Positions 48,513 to 58,010 of a DNA stretch of 64,000 nucleotides are shown here, piece after piece. Source of the DNA: Collybiopsis luxurians FD-317 M1 (lineage: Eukaryota > Basidiomycota > Agaricomycetes > Agaricales > Omphalotaceae); the NCBI GenBank assembly GCA_000827265.1, contig KN834812.1:205790-269789 (forward strand), written 5' to 3'. Position numbers and translations under genes: made by a program. The notes beneath the pieces are model-generated. The model was not told where the DNA came from and ran no database searches. It worked only from the letters and a program-made list of their open reading frames with translations. Position 1 is the stretch's first letter; each line of letters begins with the position of its first letter.

Positions 48513-48641
48513 TTAAGCAATAACACAAAACGAATTGGTAGCACTGCCGCTGCTTTCTTCGTTAACCGGGATGTCAATGTTGACGTCCTCGATAGAGGAG
48601 GTGGTTGTGAAGACAGAGTTAAAGGCTTTGAGCGCGTCCAT
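48513..48641 (-). CDS. Mating pheromone precursor 2
   Basis: The 42-residue frame starts MDALKAFNSVFTTTSSIEDV and ends SSGSATNSFCVIA. It has the same layout as precursor 1: an MD start, an E-D-V/I-x-x-D block, a P-V-N-E-(D/E) block and the CVIA box. The candidate mature peptide (about ten residues ending in NSFC) differs from that of precursor 1 (ANSYC), so the two may be seen by different receptors or with different affinity. Coding and flanking similarity shows a tandem duplication about 1.45 kb apart on the same strand. Confidence 0.9.
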   Translation of the reverse strand: MDALKAFNSVFTTTSSIEDVNIDIPVNEESSGSATNSFCVIA

Positions 48642-48733
48642 TGCAAATTCGAGATCCAAAAGGTTGAAGGATTGTGAGAGAAGTGGGTTAGACGGTCAGA
48701 CCAGGTCTGGGGACTTGAAGAGTGAACTGAACT

Positions 48734-48744
48734 CCCTTTTATAC
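48734..48744 (-). promoter_or_regulatory. TATA box of pheromone gene 2
   Basis: The minus strand reads GTATAAAAGGG about 95 bp before the ATG at 48641, matching the element upstream of pheromone gene 1. Confidence 0.65.
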
Positions 48745-49735
48745 TTTGAGAGGGGGTCGGCGTTCGGTGCGTTGAGTCGGCATCAGCGTCGAGGACGACG
48801 ACGCCGATGGGCCATGGCCCTCGAGGGGCTCGATAATAGGTATTGGCAAGGTAATAGTATCGGTCTTTTGTTTTTGACGCTTTGTTTTTTGAACTGCCGA
48901 TTGCCTTCGGAATAGGAAATCGGCCCTATAATGCCGGTTGTGGTTCGCAGTACAACTACAAGAAACTGGCACGCTTCGATGCAGCACGGATTCCCAGTGG
49001 TGGTGGTATCATTGGGACTTGGAGGAAGACCGGGAATACCAATGGACCCCGCTTTGCCTTACCAGGCTCGCCAGGATTCTCCACTGCGGTGATTCGAAAC
49101 TCGTCTTGTATTCGATCCCGGAGAGTTTTTTGTTTTATGCCTTTGTTCGACGCTAGGAGCTCTTGCGAACCCCGTCGGACATGTTCCGAAATTGCAATAA
49201 CAATACTTCGGGGGTGCTCGAGGGGTAGGTGGTAAATGTTTTTTGTCATATTATTTTTTTTTCCTATTTTTCCCTCCTTATTTGCGGGCGCCGATATAGT
49301 TATAAAAAAAAAAACATGCTGGTCCATGAAGCTGAGTAGAGCCAAGAATAGTCAAAAATTGTGGTCCCGAAAGGGCAATATGCTATAATTTATTAGTTGA
49401 AAAACTTGAGTTATTACTCGTTGTCCAACCTGCACTAGTAGTACTCCCAAAGTACCCCTTGAGCATTAAATGACATTTTAAGGAAGGGTAATTGAGCTGG
49501 GAGCTTTCTGAGGATTATTGGCTAATTGGACTTGAAAATATTTTCTGGACTGTCATAATTACATACAGCACCGAGTGACACCAGATTCTCAACGAAGAGT
49601 CCCCGTCCAGACACAGTAGCATGGTAATTGACTAAGACCGATTATCTTTTGCGGTCAGGAACAGAGTTAGACAATCCTTTTAACTTGAATTGGGAATAAT
49701 GAAGGAGATGTAGTTTACTAGGAGACTAACTAGTA
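48745..49735. other. Intergenic
   Basis: Frames at 48882-49235 and 48956-49345 overlap on opposite strands and have no recognised content. No gene is supported. Confidence 0.4.
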
Positions 49736-51039
49736 CTACGTGTCATGATTAGTTCGGCTATCTTCCTGTGTGCTCCTCAACTCGTTTGACGGGGCCTGAG
49801 ATGTTTGGATTTGAATTGTTTCCACTGTAGCAGAGCTACCCATTTGAATCAAGATGATCACCGTTACTGGATAAAGAGGCTATCCAGATGTAATATGATC
49901 AAATTAAAACAAAATGAGTTACTTTTTTTTGTCACTTTTTGGAATCGCACTCACAATAGCACTGTAGAAAACTGGCACAAAAACTAGAAGAATTGTGCTT
50001 TGTGCAAAGCTCAACTCCAAGTAATCGTCCAGAAGTTCAATAATCACATATCCCAACTGCATTGTACAAAATATGGCTCCGGATTCAATGAGCAGTAGTA
50101 ATATCCTTTGAATTCGTGTCTTTCTGTGAATTGATGCCTCGGCCAATGCGCGTTTATGATTCCTTGTTTTATTAAATGAGTGGTTTAGTACTTTATAGTT
50201 TGATGAAACTGACCATGCTTTCCAGATAATCAGCGCTGTTGTCAAAAAATTGACCATCAAGGAAATAATAGTTGACATCCAGTCAAGTACCGAGGGCGTA
50301 GTTTCTTGACTCTGGTGCTTAGTTTCCCAAACGCAGTCGGCAATATTGATACCTACACGTTTCAGAGGGCAAATACAAATTGAACAAAGAACAGTTTACC
50401 TGCATTGACGATCATCAGGAGTGCAAAAAAAACTTTTGGGAACCTGTTATTCAAGCATATTGCCCAAGCTCTCCACACCACTACAGCGTCACTTATGATT
50501 ACCTAATAATACAGTCATTCAAACCTCACTGGAGCTGCCTTAGTAATTTGGGAGCTTACTGGGATTGTTAAAACCCAAGCTAGCGTATTATTCCAAGGCA
50601 CAATCCTTGCTTCAGCAGCAAGTAGTTGTGCATAGAGCCCGCCTTCCAGTGTGTGAATAAGGGCGGATTGGAAAATAACCAGAATTACTCCTCCTTCGTG
50701 AATACACTGTACGCTATAGCAGATAAAAACTGCAAGTAGTGATAAAATTAGTAGCAATCTGGAGTAACTCCATTCTTTTGACCTGGCAATAAAAATTGAA
50801 AGAAAAATTGATGCAAATATGCCATCAACATACTTCATCATATAGAGGGCAAGACATGTCATAAAAATTAGCATTCCTGCAAAATACAAAGTCCAGAATT
50901 AACGTCTTTAGATTGCACAGTGTAAAATCCACTTACCACCTGCGACAACAGTGATTATCATTTGAAAAACTGTAATTAGTTGTTGTTGTCCGAACATCAG
51001 TAGTAACTCTTGATCATTCAAAGCCTGAGAAGTTGACAT
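49736..51039 (-). CDS. Agaricomycete multi-pass membrane protein (VVWRAW family), copy 2
   Basis: The gene starts at 51039 (MSTSQALNDQELLLMFGQQQ) and can be read through seven short introns, with all junctions in phase. Helical segments in order are ITVFQMIITVVAGG/MLIFMTCLAL, RLLLILSLLAVFICYSV, LAWVLTIPVIISDAVVVWRA, FFALLMIVNAG, IISLMVNFLTTALIIWKAW, RILLLLIESGAIFCTMQLGY, STILLVFVPVFYSAI and YPVTVIILIQMG, suggesting seven or so membrane spans. It ends TQEDSRTNHDT at 49738. A 51-nt intron (GTATGTTGATGG to ATTGCCAG) has a length divisible by three, so it reads through. The family is common in mushrooms and uncharacterised. The protein does not resemble STE3 receptors. It is homologous to the gene at 13395-14979 and looks intact. 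Confidence 0.8.
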
Positions 51040-52624
51040 TTTCAGGAAGGGTAGTTTTGGAGCTTTCCGGGAGTTGTTGGCTCGACTAACTATGAGAATG
51101 TTTCTGTAGGCTTACCATAATTACAAGCTTTATATACAGCACCGACCCTAGACTCTCAGTGAAGTCCCTGACCAGATTTAGCATAGTAATAGTAGACTAA
51201 GAGCGATCATCTTTTATGTGCTGAGTCGAACTATCCATCTAACTTGTATCGGAGGGACATGTAATTTCTGTTAGGCCTGTTTTGAATGAGATCAAAATAA
51301 GATCTGATATACTGCATCTCCTTATCGTACTGCAATAGTTATTCCTAGATTTCGTCCCTTCAAGTACCTCCAACTTAGCTAAGATCTCACCACAGACCAA
51401 TTGTATATAGTACAGTTATCAAGTAGAATCAGTGCACCGTCTCCCTGTTTTGATATTCGATGAATCATTATTTAAAGCTCTAATACAGTTCCAAATGTTG
51501 ATCTAAAGTTGTCAAAGTACGGGGATCAGGAACACAGTGTGAAAGCGGAAGAAGAAGCAGAGTTCCTAGGGATGAGACGTTTCGAGTCTATCTATCTGTC
51601 CATTTATCTTTCGATCTCTTGTTCCAGGAGCGAAAATAATTTGTTATTGTCATGCGTTCGCAGTTAGCTTTGAACTTTGCGCTGTCAAATTAAAATCTTT
51701 GCAAAGATATCGCATCAATTTATGCAGCGGTTTACAAGTTCGGAATGAAGTGAAGGAATTCTTTAAGCAGTTCGTCTTGCAGTGACTTCAAGTTGTCCTA
51801 TTTTCCACAGCACGGTCCACTTTATATCCATGTTTTTGCTTCCTCTGGTCATCGTCGCGGTGACTTTTCAACCACTACCACCACTATCTCCCCTCCCTTC
51901 CCTCGAGTCTCTATTTCCCTGTTATTTTTTCGAAGTCTTTGCATCTTTGATTTTTCCCCTGAGCTTTCTGTTTCAAGTATTTTCTCCCCCCTGTTCCTAC
52001 CTATTTTCGAATCTCTGCCTCGCTTCAACTTCGTCGTCCGTTTCTGCTGCCACAATGTGGCTTCTTAATGTAGGTAGATTCGCCGTTTGTTTGCCCGTCT
52101 TTCACCTTCTCGTTATCACTGGCATGTCTACCCTTTTTTCCTTCGTTCGACTTGTCTTTTATGTCCTCTATATCTTTTAACTATTTCCGATGCAGGGGAG
52201 GAAGCCGAGGGGGAGGAGACGCGGAGGATCAGTGTAGAGGGGTGTGGGGGAATCGCTGTTGAACCCGCCAGATTAGCCAGGTACCAGTGCTGTTCCCAAA
52301 CACTTTACGTTATGCATCCTTGCTGTTCAAGGGTAATATAACGTTAAACCATCTTCGTATCGCGAAAATCCTATGCCTTATGAGATTCTCGAGTGTACCT
52401 TCTTTACTTCACAGTCTCTGAATTTTGTGGATTGTACTTACTACCATAAGTACTGTATGTGTACTGTATATGTAAAACGTATTTGAACTTGAATGAACGA
52501 ACCTGAATGCGAGGGGATAAAACAAAACAAAAAAACTCAAAACAACCAAAATGACAGTGAAAGCCACTACGGTACGGAGAAAAAACAATCGTTTTTCTTT
52601 CACCCACCCACCCACCCACTCAAA
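51040..52624. other. Intergenic, CT-rich part at 51850-52000
   Basis: The overlapping frames at 51782-52180 come from a pyrimidine-rich stretch and do not look like a protein. A CCCA repeat lies at about 52604-52620, next to the end of the Mam3 gene. Confidence 0.45.
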
Positions 52625-55600
52625 CTAAGACCCGGACCCAGACCGACTCGGACTCGGACTAGGACTCCGCCTCGAATTCGAATTGGTATCAGGATTCCAT
52701 TGCGCCCAGTCCCTTACCCTCACTGTCCCAGTCCCGCTCCCAGTCCCTATCGCAGAATTCGACCGACTCGGAGTCGCACGACCGAACAACGGCGTACGCT
52801 CATCCGCCCCAGGCGCATGATTAGGCACCCTCCCATTGACACTCGGCGTCGGCGTATGACCTTCTCCATCCTCGTCCTCGTCCCCGTAGTCATCCTCGTC
52901 GTGATCATCTTCCCCTCCATGCCCATGCTCATCAACATCCTCCAAACGCCCAGACGCCGCCGACCCAGACCCAGACCCAGGCGCAACAGAAGATATCGAC
53001 CCGAACGTCTGGTACTGGTACTGCGCAAACTGCGTTTGAGGACTGAGGTTGGTCACGGAGATGTAGGACCCGACAGAGTCGCGTTTGCGTTCGCGTTCGA
53101 CGATTCTGTGTTGTGTAGGTGTTATGGGTTGTGGGTTGTGGGTTGTGTTACGTGTTGGCGAGGGGTAAGGTAAATGCGGGGGAGGGGTAGGGAGGTAGGG
53201 AGGTAAGGAAGGAAGGCAGGAGGGGGAAAGAGTGCCGTGCGATACATTGATGGAGGTAGAGGTAGAGGTGCCGAAGGACATAACAGAAAGCAAAAAAGAT
53301 CCACACATGAGCGATCCAACTCCAAAACTCGTTCAGCAATACACACTCACCCTCTCATAATAGTAGCCGTCGTCGCCCTCCTCGCCCTCCTCTTACTAAC
53401 ATTATCCTCATACCGATCCGTCTCATCGACAATCTCTTCCGAGATGATTTCCTACGTCACGCAGGGAGCGGGAAACACAGACACGGGAAATACACCACAG
53501 AGAGTCATACGCGGAGACACGGAGACACGGAGATACAGGGAGAGAGACACAGAAACACAACGGGACACAAATAGTCAGCATGACCACCCAGAGCAAAGCA
53601 AGGACGGAGGCTCTCCTACTCACCTCGATAATATCCTCCAACGTGATAACACCAATCGCACCGCCTGCTAGCCCAGGGGTAGAACTGACCAATAAGAGAT
53701 GTGCACGTCCTGTTTGGCTATTCCCAGGGGAGGAAGGGGGGGGAGGAGCGAGAGGGGAAGGAGCGAGAGGGGAAGGAGCGAGGGGGAAGGAGTGAAGACG
53801 GAGGGAGAACAGACGGAGAGGAGAGGGAGGGAGGAGAGATGGGGGAGGAAAAAAATGGGGGAAGGGAGGGGAGACGGAGGGAGAAACGGAGATCAGAGAG
53901 GCGGAGACGAAAGCGAGAAGAGCAAAAAGAAAGAGAGCATATCAGCAAAACCAGCATCCAAAACCCCTCCACTCAAAAAAAAAAAGCAAAAAAAAACAAA
54001 AACCCACAAGTAATCCAACGCCTGAAAACAATTAATCGTCGGCGGGGCCTCCGGTAAGATCGACAGCTGGAAACTAGAGATGGGCAGGGCTTGGGAGGGG
54101 TCGTATTGGAGAAGCTGTATACGGTATCGTATCGTCGTACGGAGGTTGAGGTAGTGGTGCGGATTGTCACGCGGCGGTGGAGGAACAGGGATTCGGGAGG
54201 ACGGGAGGATACGGAAATGGGAAATCGAAATCGAAAGAGATGAGAGTCATCAGCACCCCAGATATACGAGTATCATCGTAACACGAGCACGCACCTTTTT
54301 GATAAGCAACAACCCAACAAACGCCAAAGGATTACCAGGCTCGTGGATCGGGAATCGAGAGTATCCGCTTGTTAATCTACATCGCATCGAATCCAAGGTT
54401 AAAGACTCGACTCCACAACGAAGGAAAGGAGGCGATACCCACATCGCATCCAACGTCTTATGATCCAATATCGTATCCGCACTAAGCTTTACCACGTCCT
54501 AAAAACCAAAACAAAACAAACACATCAGCGAACTCTCCCTCCGAAACCCCAAACCCCAAACCCCAAACCCCAAACCCAACCCCTCACCTTCATAGGAGTC
54601 ATAATACTCTCCACACTCTTCGAATTCAACTCGAGCACCCCATTCAAAATACTAATCTCGTCATCCCTCAAGGGCTCCTCGCCCGTCCGGTGAAACTGCA
54701 AAAAGGACTTGAGCTCGGCTTTTTTGTACGTGTGCGTCTCGTTCGCGCCTAGGACTTTGTCGAGGAGTTTGGCGGTGGGGTAGGCGATGGGGGCTGGATG
54801 GGTTGGGGGGAGGGTTGAATAGCAGGAAATGGCGTTGGATACAGAACAGCATGTGGCGTAACATGGCGTACAACAGAAAACGTCAAGACCAGCACAAAAC
54901 AACGAGCATCAAAAACCGCACCAAGAATATACATCAATATCAACACAAACGGGGCACATTTCGCTCCTATCGAAAGACCATAGCGGACACTTGCAGCTTG
55001 AGGAATAATCCTATACAACCATAAACTCATTGAGTCCCGCGGGAGATAGCAAAGACGAAGAAAACGAGAACGTACTCTCTGAATAAAACCGAACCGATAC
55101 GATACGATACGAAATGAGACGAATGACCGGCGTCAATTTCAATTCCGCCGCACACCATCACGCGATTTGAGGAACGTACCCAAATATAACTGTCGAAAGC
55201 CAAAGGAACAAACAGAATCGTCAGGCACCGTACATACCGGGTCCTTGGAGCTTATGACACGTAGTAGTAGTAGGGGAAACTCACCAATAGCGGTAGTAGA
55301 TATCACGACGGCAGCGATTCCGCCTCCGAGCTGTATACAAACGGACGGTTAAGAGGCTCAAGGGCCGGCTACGCGTAAGGAAAAAGACAATAGTCGTACA
55401 GCGCCGTCCAAAAAGATGGGTAAACTTTCATTGACGACCTGTATTTTCGGGAATAGGAGAATGAACAGCCTATCTCGGCGCATGAAGATGGGTTCTACGA
55501 ACCACATTTCCCAGTAAGAGGACCTATTGGGTCACAAAGAATCAATAAGACAAGAACTCTGAGTCTAAAGAATTGCGATCGACGTACGACAAGAACCCAA

Positions 55601-56114
55601 TGCCTTCCCTTCTTCATCAGCTGGAGCACTGTAACAACGTCTCAATCCCAAAAATCCCAAATCCCAAACAACCTTCGACATAACACGTACCCTTCTTCGC
55701 ATTCCGTTTTTCATTAGGATCATCCGAAGACGCAGCTAGAACTCGTAAATGCAGCTCGTCGAGACCCATAAGCCCAAGAGTCAATCTACGAGAGGAAATC
55801 GATTCCATTTCAGATTCAGTCACACGACTACTTCAACTTCAACTTTTGCAAAGGGGAACTCACCCAGCAAACACACCCCCAAGCAAAACAAGCGCGACAC
55901 TGATCCCCATCTTCCACCAAAATTCAGGAGACCCATACTCTGGTGTATCGTCGCGGCTCGCTGTGGCGTCCTGCGAGAAGGCGTTCAGGGCGTTTCCATT
56001 AGCGTCGTTGACGTTGAGATTGTTAGCTACGATGTGGTACGAGCTGAGGAGGGATTTGAAAGGGACTGCTAAAGCTCTACGAGCTAGGAGGAGGAGTAGT
56101 GAGTATTTCTTCAT
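52625..56114 (-). CDS. CNNM/Mam3-type transporter-like protein with DUF21 and CBS domains
   Basis: A many-exon minus-strand gene starts at 56114 (MKKYSLLLLLARRALAV, a signal-like N-terminus) and stops at 52625. The first helix runs from FWWKMGISVALVLLGGVFAG into LTLGLMGLDELHLRVLAASS, the DUF21 signature. It continues with LMKKGRHWVLVVLLLGNVVV, NESLPIFLDGALGGGIAAVV, IIPQAASVRYGLSIGAKCAP and LAPIAYPTAKLLDKVLGA. The CBS pair follows: DDEISILNGVLELNSKSVES, IMTPMKDVVKLSADTILDHK, SGYSRFPIHEPGNPLAFVGL and GGAIGVITLEDIIEEIISEE. The C-terminal tail has an Asp/Glu-rich run and Ser/Pro repeats. Yeast Mam3 and animal CNNM proteins act in Mg2+/metal homeostasis on internal or plasma membranes. Around the usual F-G-E-I-I-P-Q motif my splicing lacks the Glu, so one junction near 55020-55190 is uncertain. 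Confidence 0.85.
53718..54007. other. Unusually long Mam3 intron with purine tract
   Basis: This 290-nt intron separates the exon ending in FQALDY from the exon starting QTGRAHLLLV (donor GTGGGT, acceptor GGGAATAG). Other introns of the gene are mostly 50-120 nt. The plus strand from 53727 to about 53935 is almost pure A and G, including tandem GAGCGAGAGGGGAAG units at 53746-53790. Confidence 0.75.
54545..54580 (-). repeat. (GGGGTTT)n minisatellite in a Mam3 intron
   Basis: Four to five CCCCAAA units on the plus strand give GGGGTTT runs on the transcribed-sense strand. They lie immediately after the splice donor of the intron following the IMTPMK exon. The run can in principle form a G-quadruplex in the pre-mRNA. 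Confidence 0.85.
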
Positions 56115-56341
56115 GCAAGGGTTAAAATGAGAAATGAGCGTAGAGGGTGAAAGTAAATAACGGAATATATTGTCGTATATACACAAGCGCCCAAGCCCAG
56201 CGCGGCCAATCACTTGGCGCCTAGAAAGGCGCCCAATGATGGCATCTACTACAGGTAAACAGTTCGGTATATACTGTATTGTCGTCTATTCCTTCAACCA
56301 ATTCCATCGTTGTCCATGATACCTGGATAGTAAAATCTATC
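56115..56341. promoter_or_regulatory. Upstream region of the Mam3-like gene
   Basis: Contains the 5' flank, with an in-frame but less likely ATG at 56213. No specific motif was recognised. Confidence 0.35.
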
Positions 56342-56661
56342 CTAGAACCAACAAAAAAGCCTGAGGAGCTTACCACAAGCCTCTTGGCCTGACCAAGGCG
56401 ATGCAAAATGATTCCGCACTGGGCTCCGCACTTGGCGCACTTTCTTATCACAGAAACACGGTCTCCGGTCAACGAATACCCCAGAAGAGTTCATCAATAC
56501 AGTATGAAACGGGCTTCAGACTTGAGCGTCGTCGATGAAGGAACCCCGGACGAAAAGTTTAGTTTCCAGCCCTCTCATTCGGGGCCGTATCCCAGCGCCC
56601 GGGTAGGACTCACGTCGACTCGGGATCTCGGAGTCTCAGAGTTGGAGCAACTGATTGAGGT
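56342..56661. repeat. Dispersed direct repeat, copy 1
   Basis: Matches 63173-63567 in the same orientation: TAGAACCAAC, CACAAGCCTCTTGGC, CTTGGCGCACTTTCTTATCA, GAGCGTCGTCGATGAAG, CATTCGGGGCCGTA and the final ATTGAGGTGT. No coding frame is shared, so it is probably a short transposon relic. Confidence 0.75.
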
Positions 56662-56869
56662 GTAACCGAACGAAAATCCTCTCGGAGGGTTTGAACTTTG
56701 GGCACCACCAAAGGCTGTGCAAAGAAATCTCCTCCGAATCGATTTCTCCGCAAGTGACGCACTGCAAGCAACCACATGTACATTTTTATTTTTTCTGAGT
56801 ACGAATGCGTAACATAATGATTTCTGCCCTGCCTGAGGACAGCAGAGTGCTGAAAACGCTTGGTATATC

Positions 56870-57130
56870 CGCAAGCTCGTGGATCGGGAATGGAGAGTAT
56901 CCGTTTGATAACATACTCGTACATCGCGTCCAGTCCAGGTCAATTCAAGTCAGTCCAGGTTATAGACACGACAATTGCGATGCTCGAATTGCATTCAACG
57001 TCTTATAGCCCAATATCGTCTCCGCACTAAGCTTCACCCCGTCGAAAAAAAACCAATAACCACACACAAAAAAAAAACACGTCAGCCAAACTCTCCTTCC
57101 CTACAATTCTGATGTAACCCTCATAGCGCC
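56870..57130 (-). pseudogene. Partial copy of Mam3 exons and introns
   Basis: This segment resembles 54335-54600 inside the Mam3-like gene. It keeps GCTCGTGGATCGGGAAT (the FPIHEP region), a diverged intron, CGTCTTATAG/CCCAATATCGT, GCACTAAGCTTCACC (the VKLSADTI region) and the following intron start. It has stops and deletions and lacks the rest of the gene. It lies just upstream of the parent gene in the same orientation. Confidence 0.75.
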
Positions 57131-57234
57131 CAGCTCGAAGCAATGCAGCTCATAACACGGCCTGAATAGAAGTGAAGCCTGCGGACGATCTTTCATTCCT
57201 GGCAAAAAGCAACCGGGATTCTACTCCGACTCTT

Positions 57235-58010
57235 CTCGCACTGAATCCAATCCTCCACCCAATGCCACAGCTACTGTTCACAATCTTTTCCTCATGGGGA
57301 CTCGCAGGATATCTAACGTACACCAGATGATCTGTCATCCAGGGGAATTCTTCATTTTTCTCTTAAAAACCCAGTGCAGAATTCATGCACGAGGACATTG
57401 AGAAAGGCGTAGAATTGGGAATTGACAAAGCGGTGACACATGCGTCTGAAGCTAGAGACTCCTTCTCAGAAATGATCCGCCATTTCAACAATGATCATGT
57501 TAATGTAGAGTGTCGTCCGCTTCCCGAGGGTTGATTCTATGCTTCAACGGTACCTTTAGGCTGTCGATGAGCCATTTGCTCGGGAAGTGGAGTTTTCCTA
57601 CCTAGCTTAGATCATACTCCCGCTGTCACTCTCACAATCTCTTCCACCGTTGTGTCCCTTCTGATTCTTCTAGCACTGAATACAATCCCCATGGGGAGCA
57701 GGATATCTAACGTACACCAGATGATCTGGTATCCAGGGAGTTCTTCAGTTTTCGAACCAAATGACCAGTAGTTCTCTCTTGATTCCAGTTCAAGAGCAAG
57801 AATTCACCCATGAGGATATCGAGAAAGGTGTAGAGCAGGAAATTGATGAAGCGGTGATGCTTGCATCTGAAGCTAGAGAGTACTCGGAAATGAACGGCCA
57901 TGTCGGAAATGACCATGTTGATGCAGAGTCTTCTCCACGTCCTGAAGGCTGTTTCTATGCTTCAGCGGTACCTTTAGAATGCCAATGAGCCATTTGCTCG
58001 AAAATCGGAG
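57235..58010 (+). repeat. Tandem duplication of a gene-fragment-bearing unit
   Basis: Two units of about 0.37-0.4 kb share AGGATATCTAACGTACACCA, the GAATTC...GAGGA(C/T)AT region and the end GAGCCATTTGCTCG. The second encodes EFTHEDIEKGVEQEIDEAVM, LASEAREYSEMNGHVGNDHV and a final SAVPLECQ. The first has the diverged frame EFMHEDIEKGVELGIDKAV interrupted by a stop after LPEG. The fragment is unrecognised and could be the 3' exon of a multi-copy gene. Confidence 0.7.

Noticed and set aside
49736..51039. Reading the membrane gene as an STE3-type pheromone receptor
   Set aside because: The helix sequences (VVVWRAW, LLLLIESGAIFC) belong to a different mushroom family found also at 13.4 kb, and no STE3 signature is visible.
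51782..52180. 132-codon hydrophobic frame
   Set aside because: It derives from a CT-rich tract that forces Leu, Phe and Ser codons in two overlapping frames, with no homology seen.
52493..53173. 226-codon plus-strand frame rich in Arg and Pro
   Set aside because: It is the shadow of the low-complexity Ser/Asp-rich C-terminal tail of the Mam3-like gene on the minus strand.
53699..54057. Gly/Glu/Arg-rich frames in 53.7-54.05 kb
   Set aside because: They come from the polypurine tract inside a Mam3 intron and occur in more than one frame.
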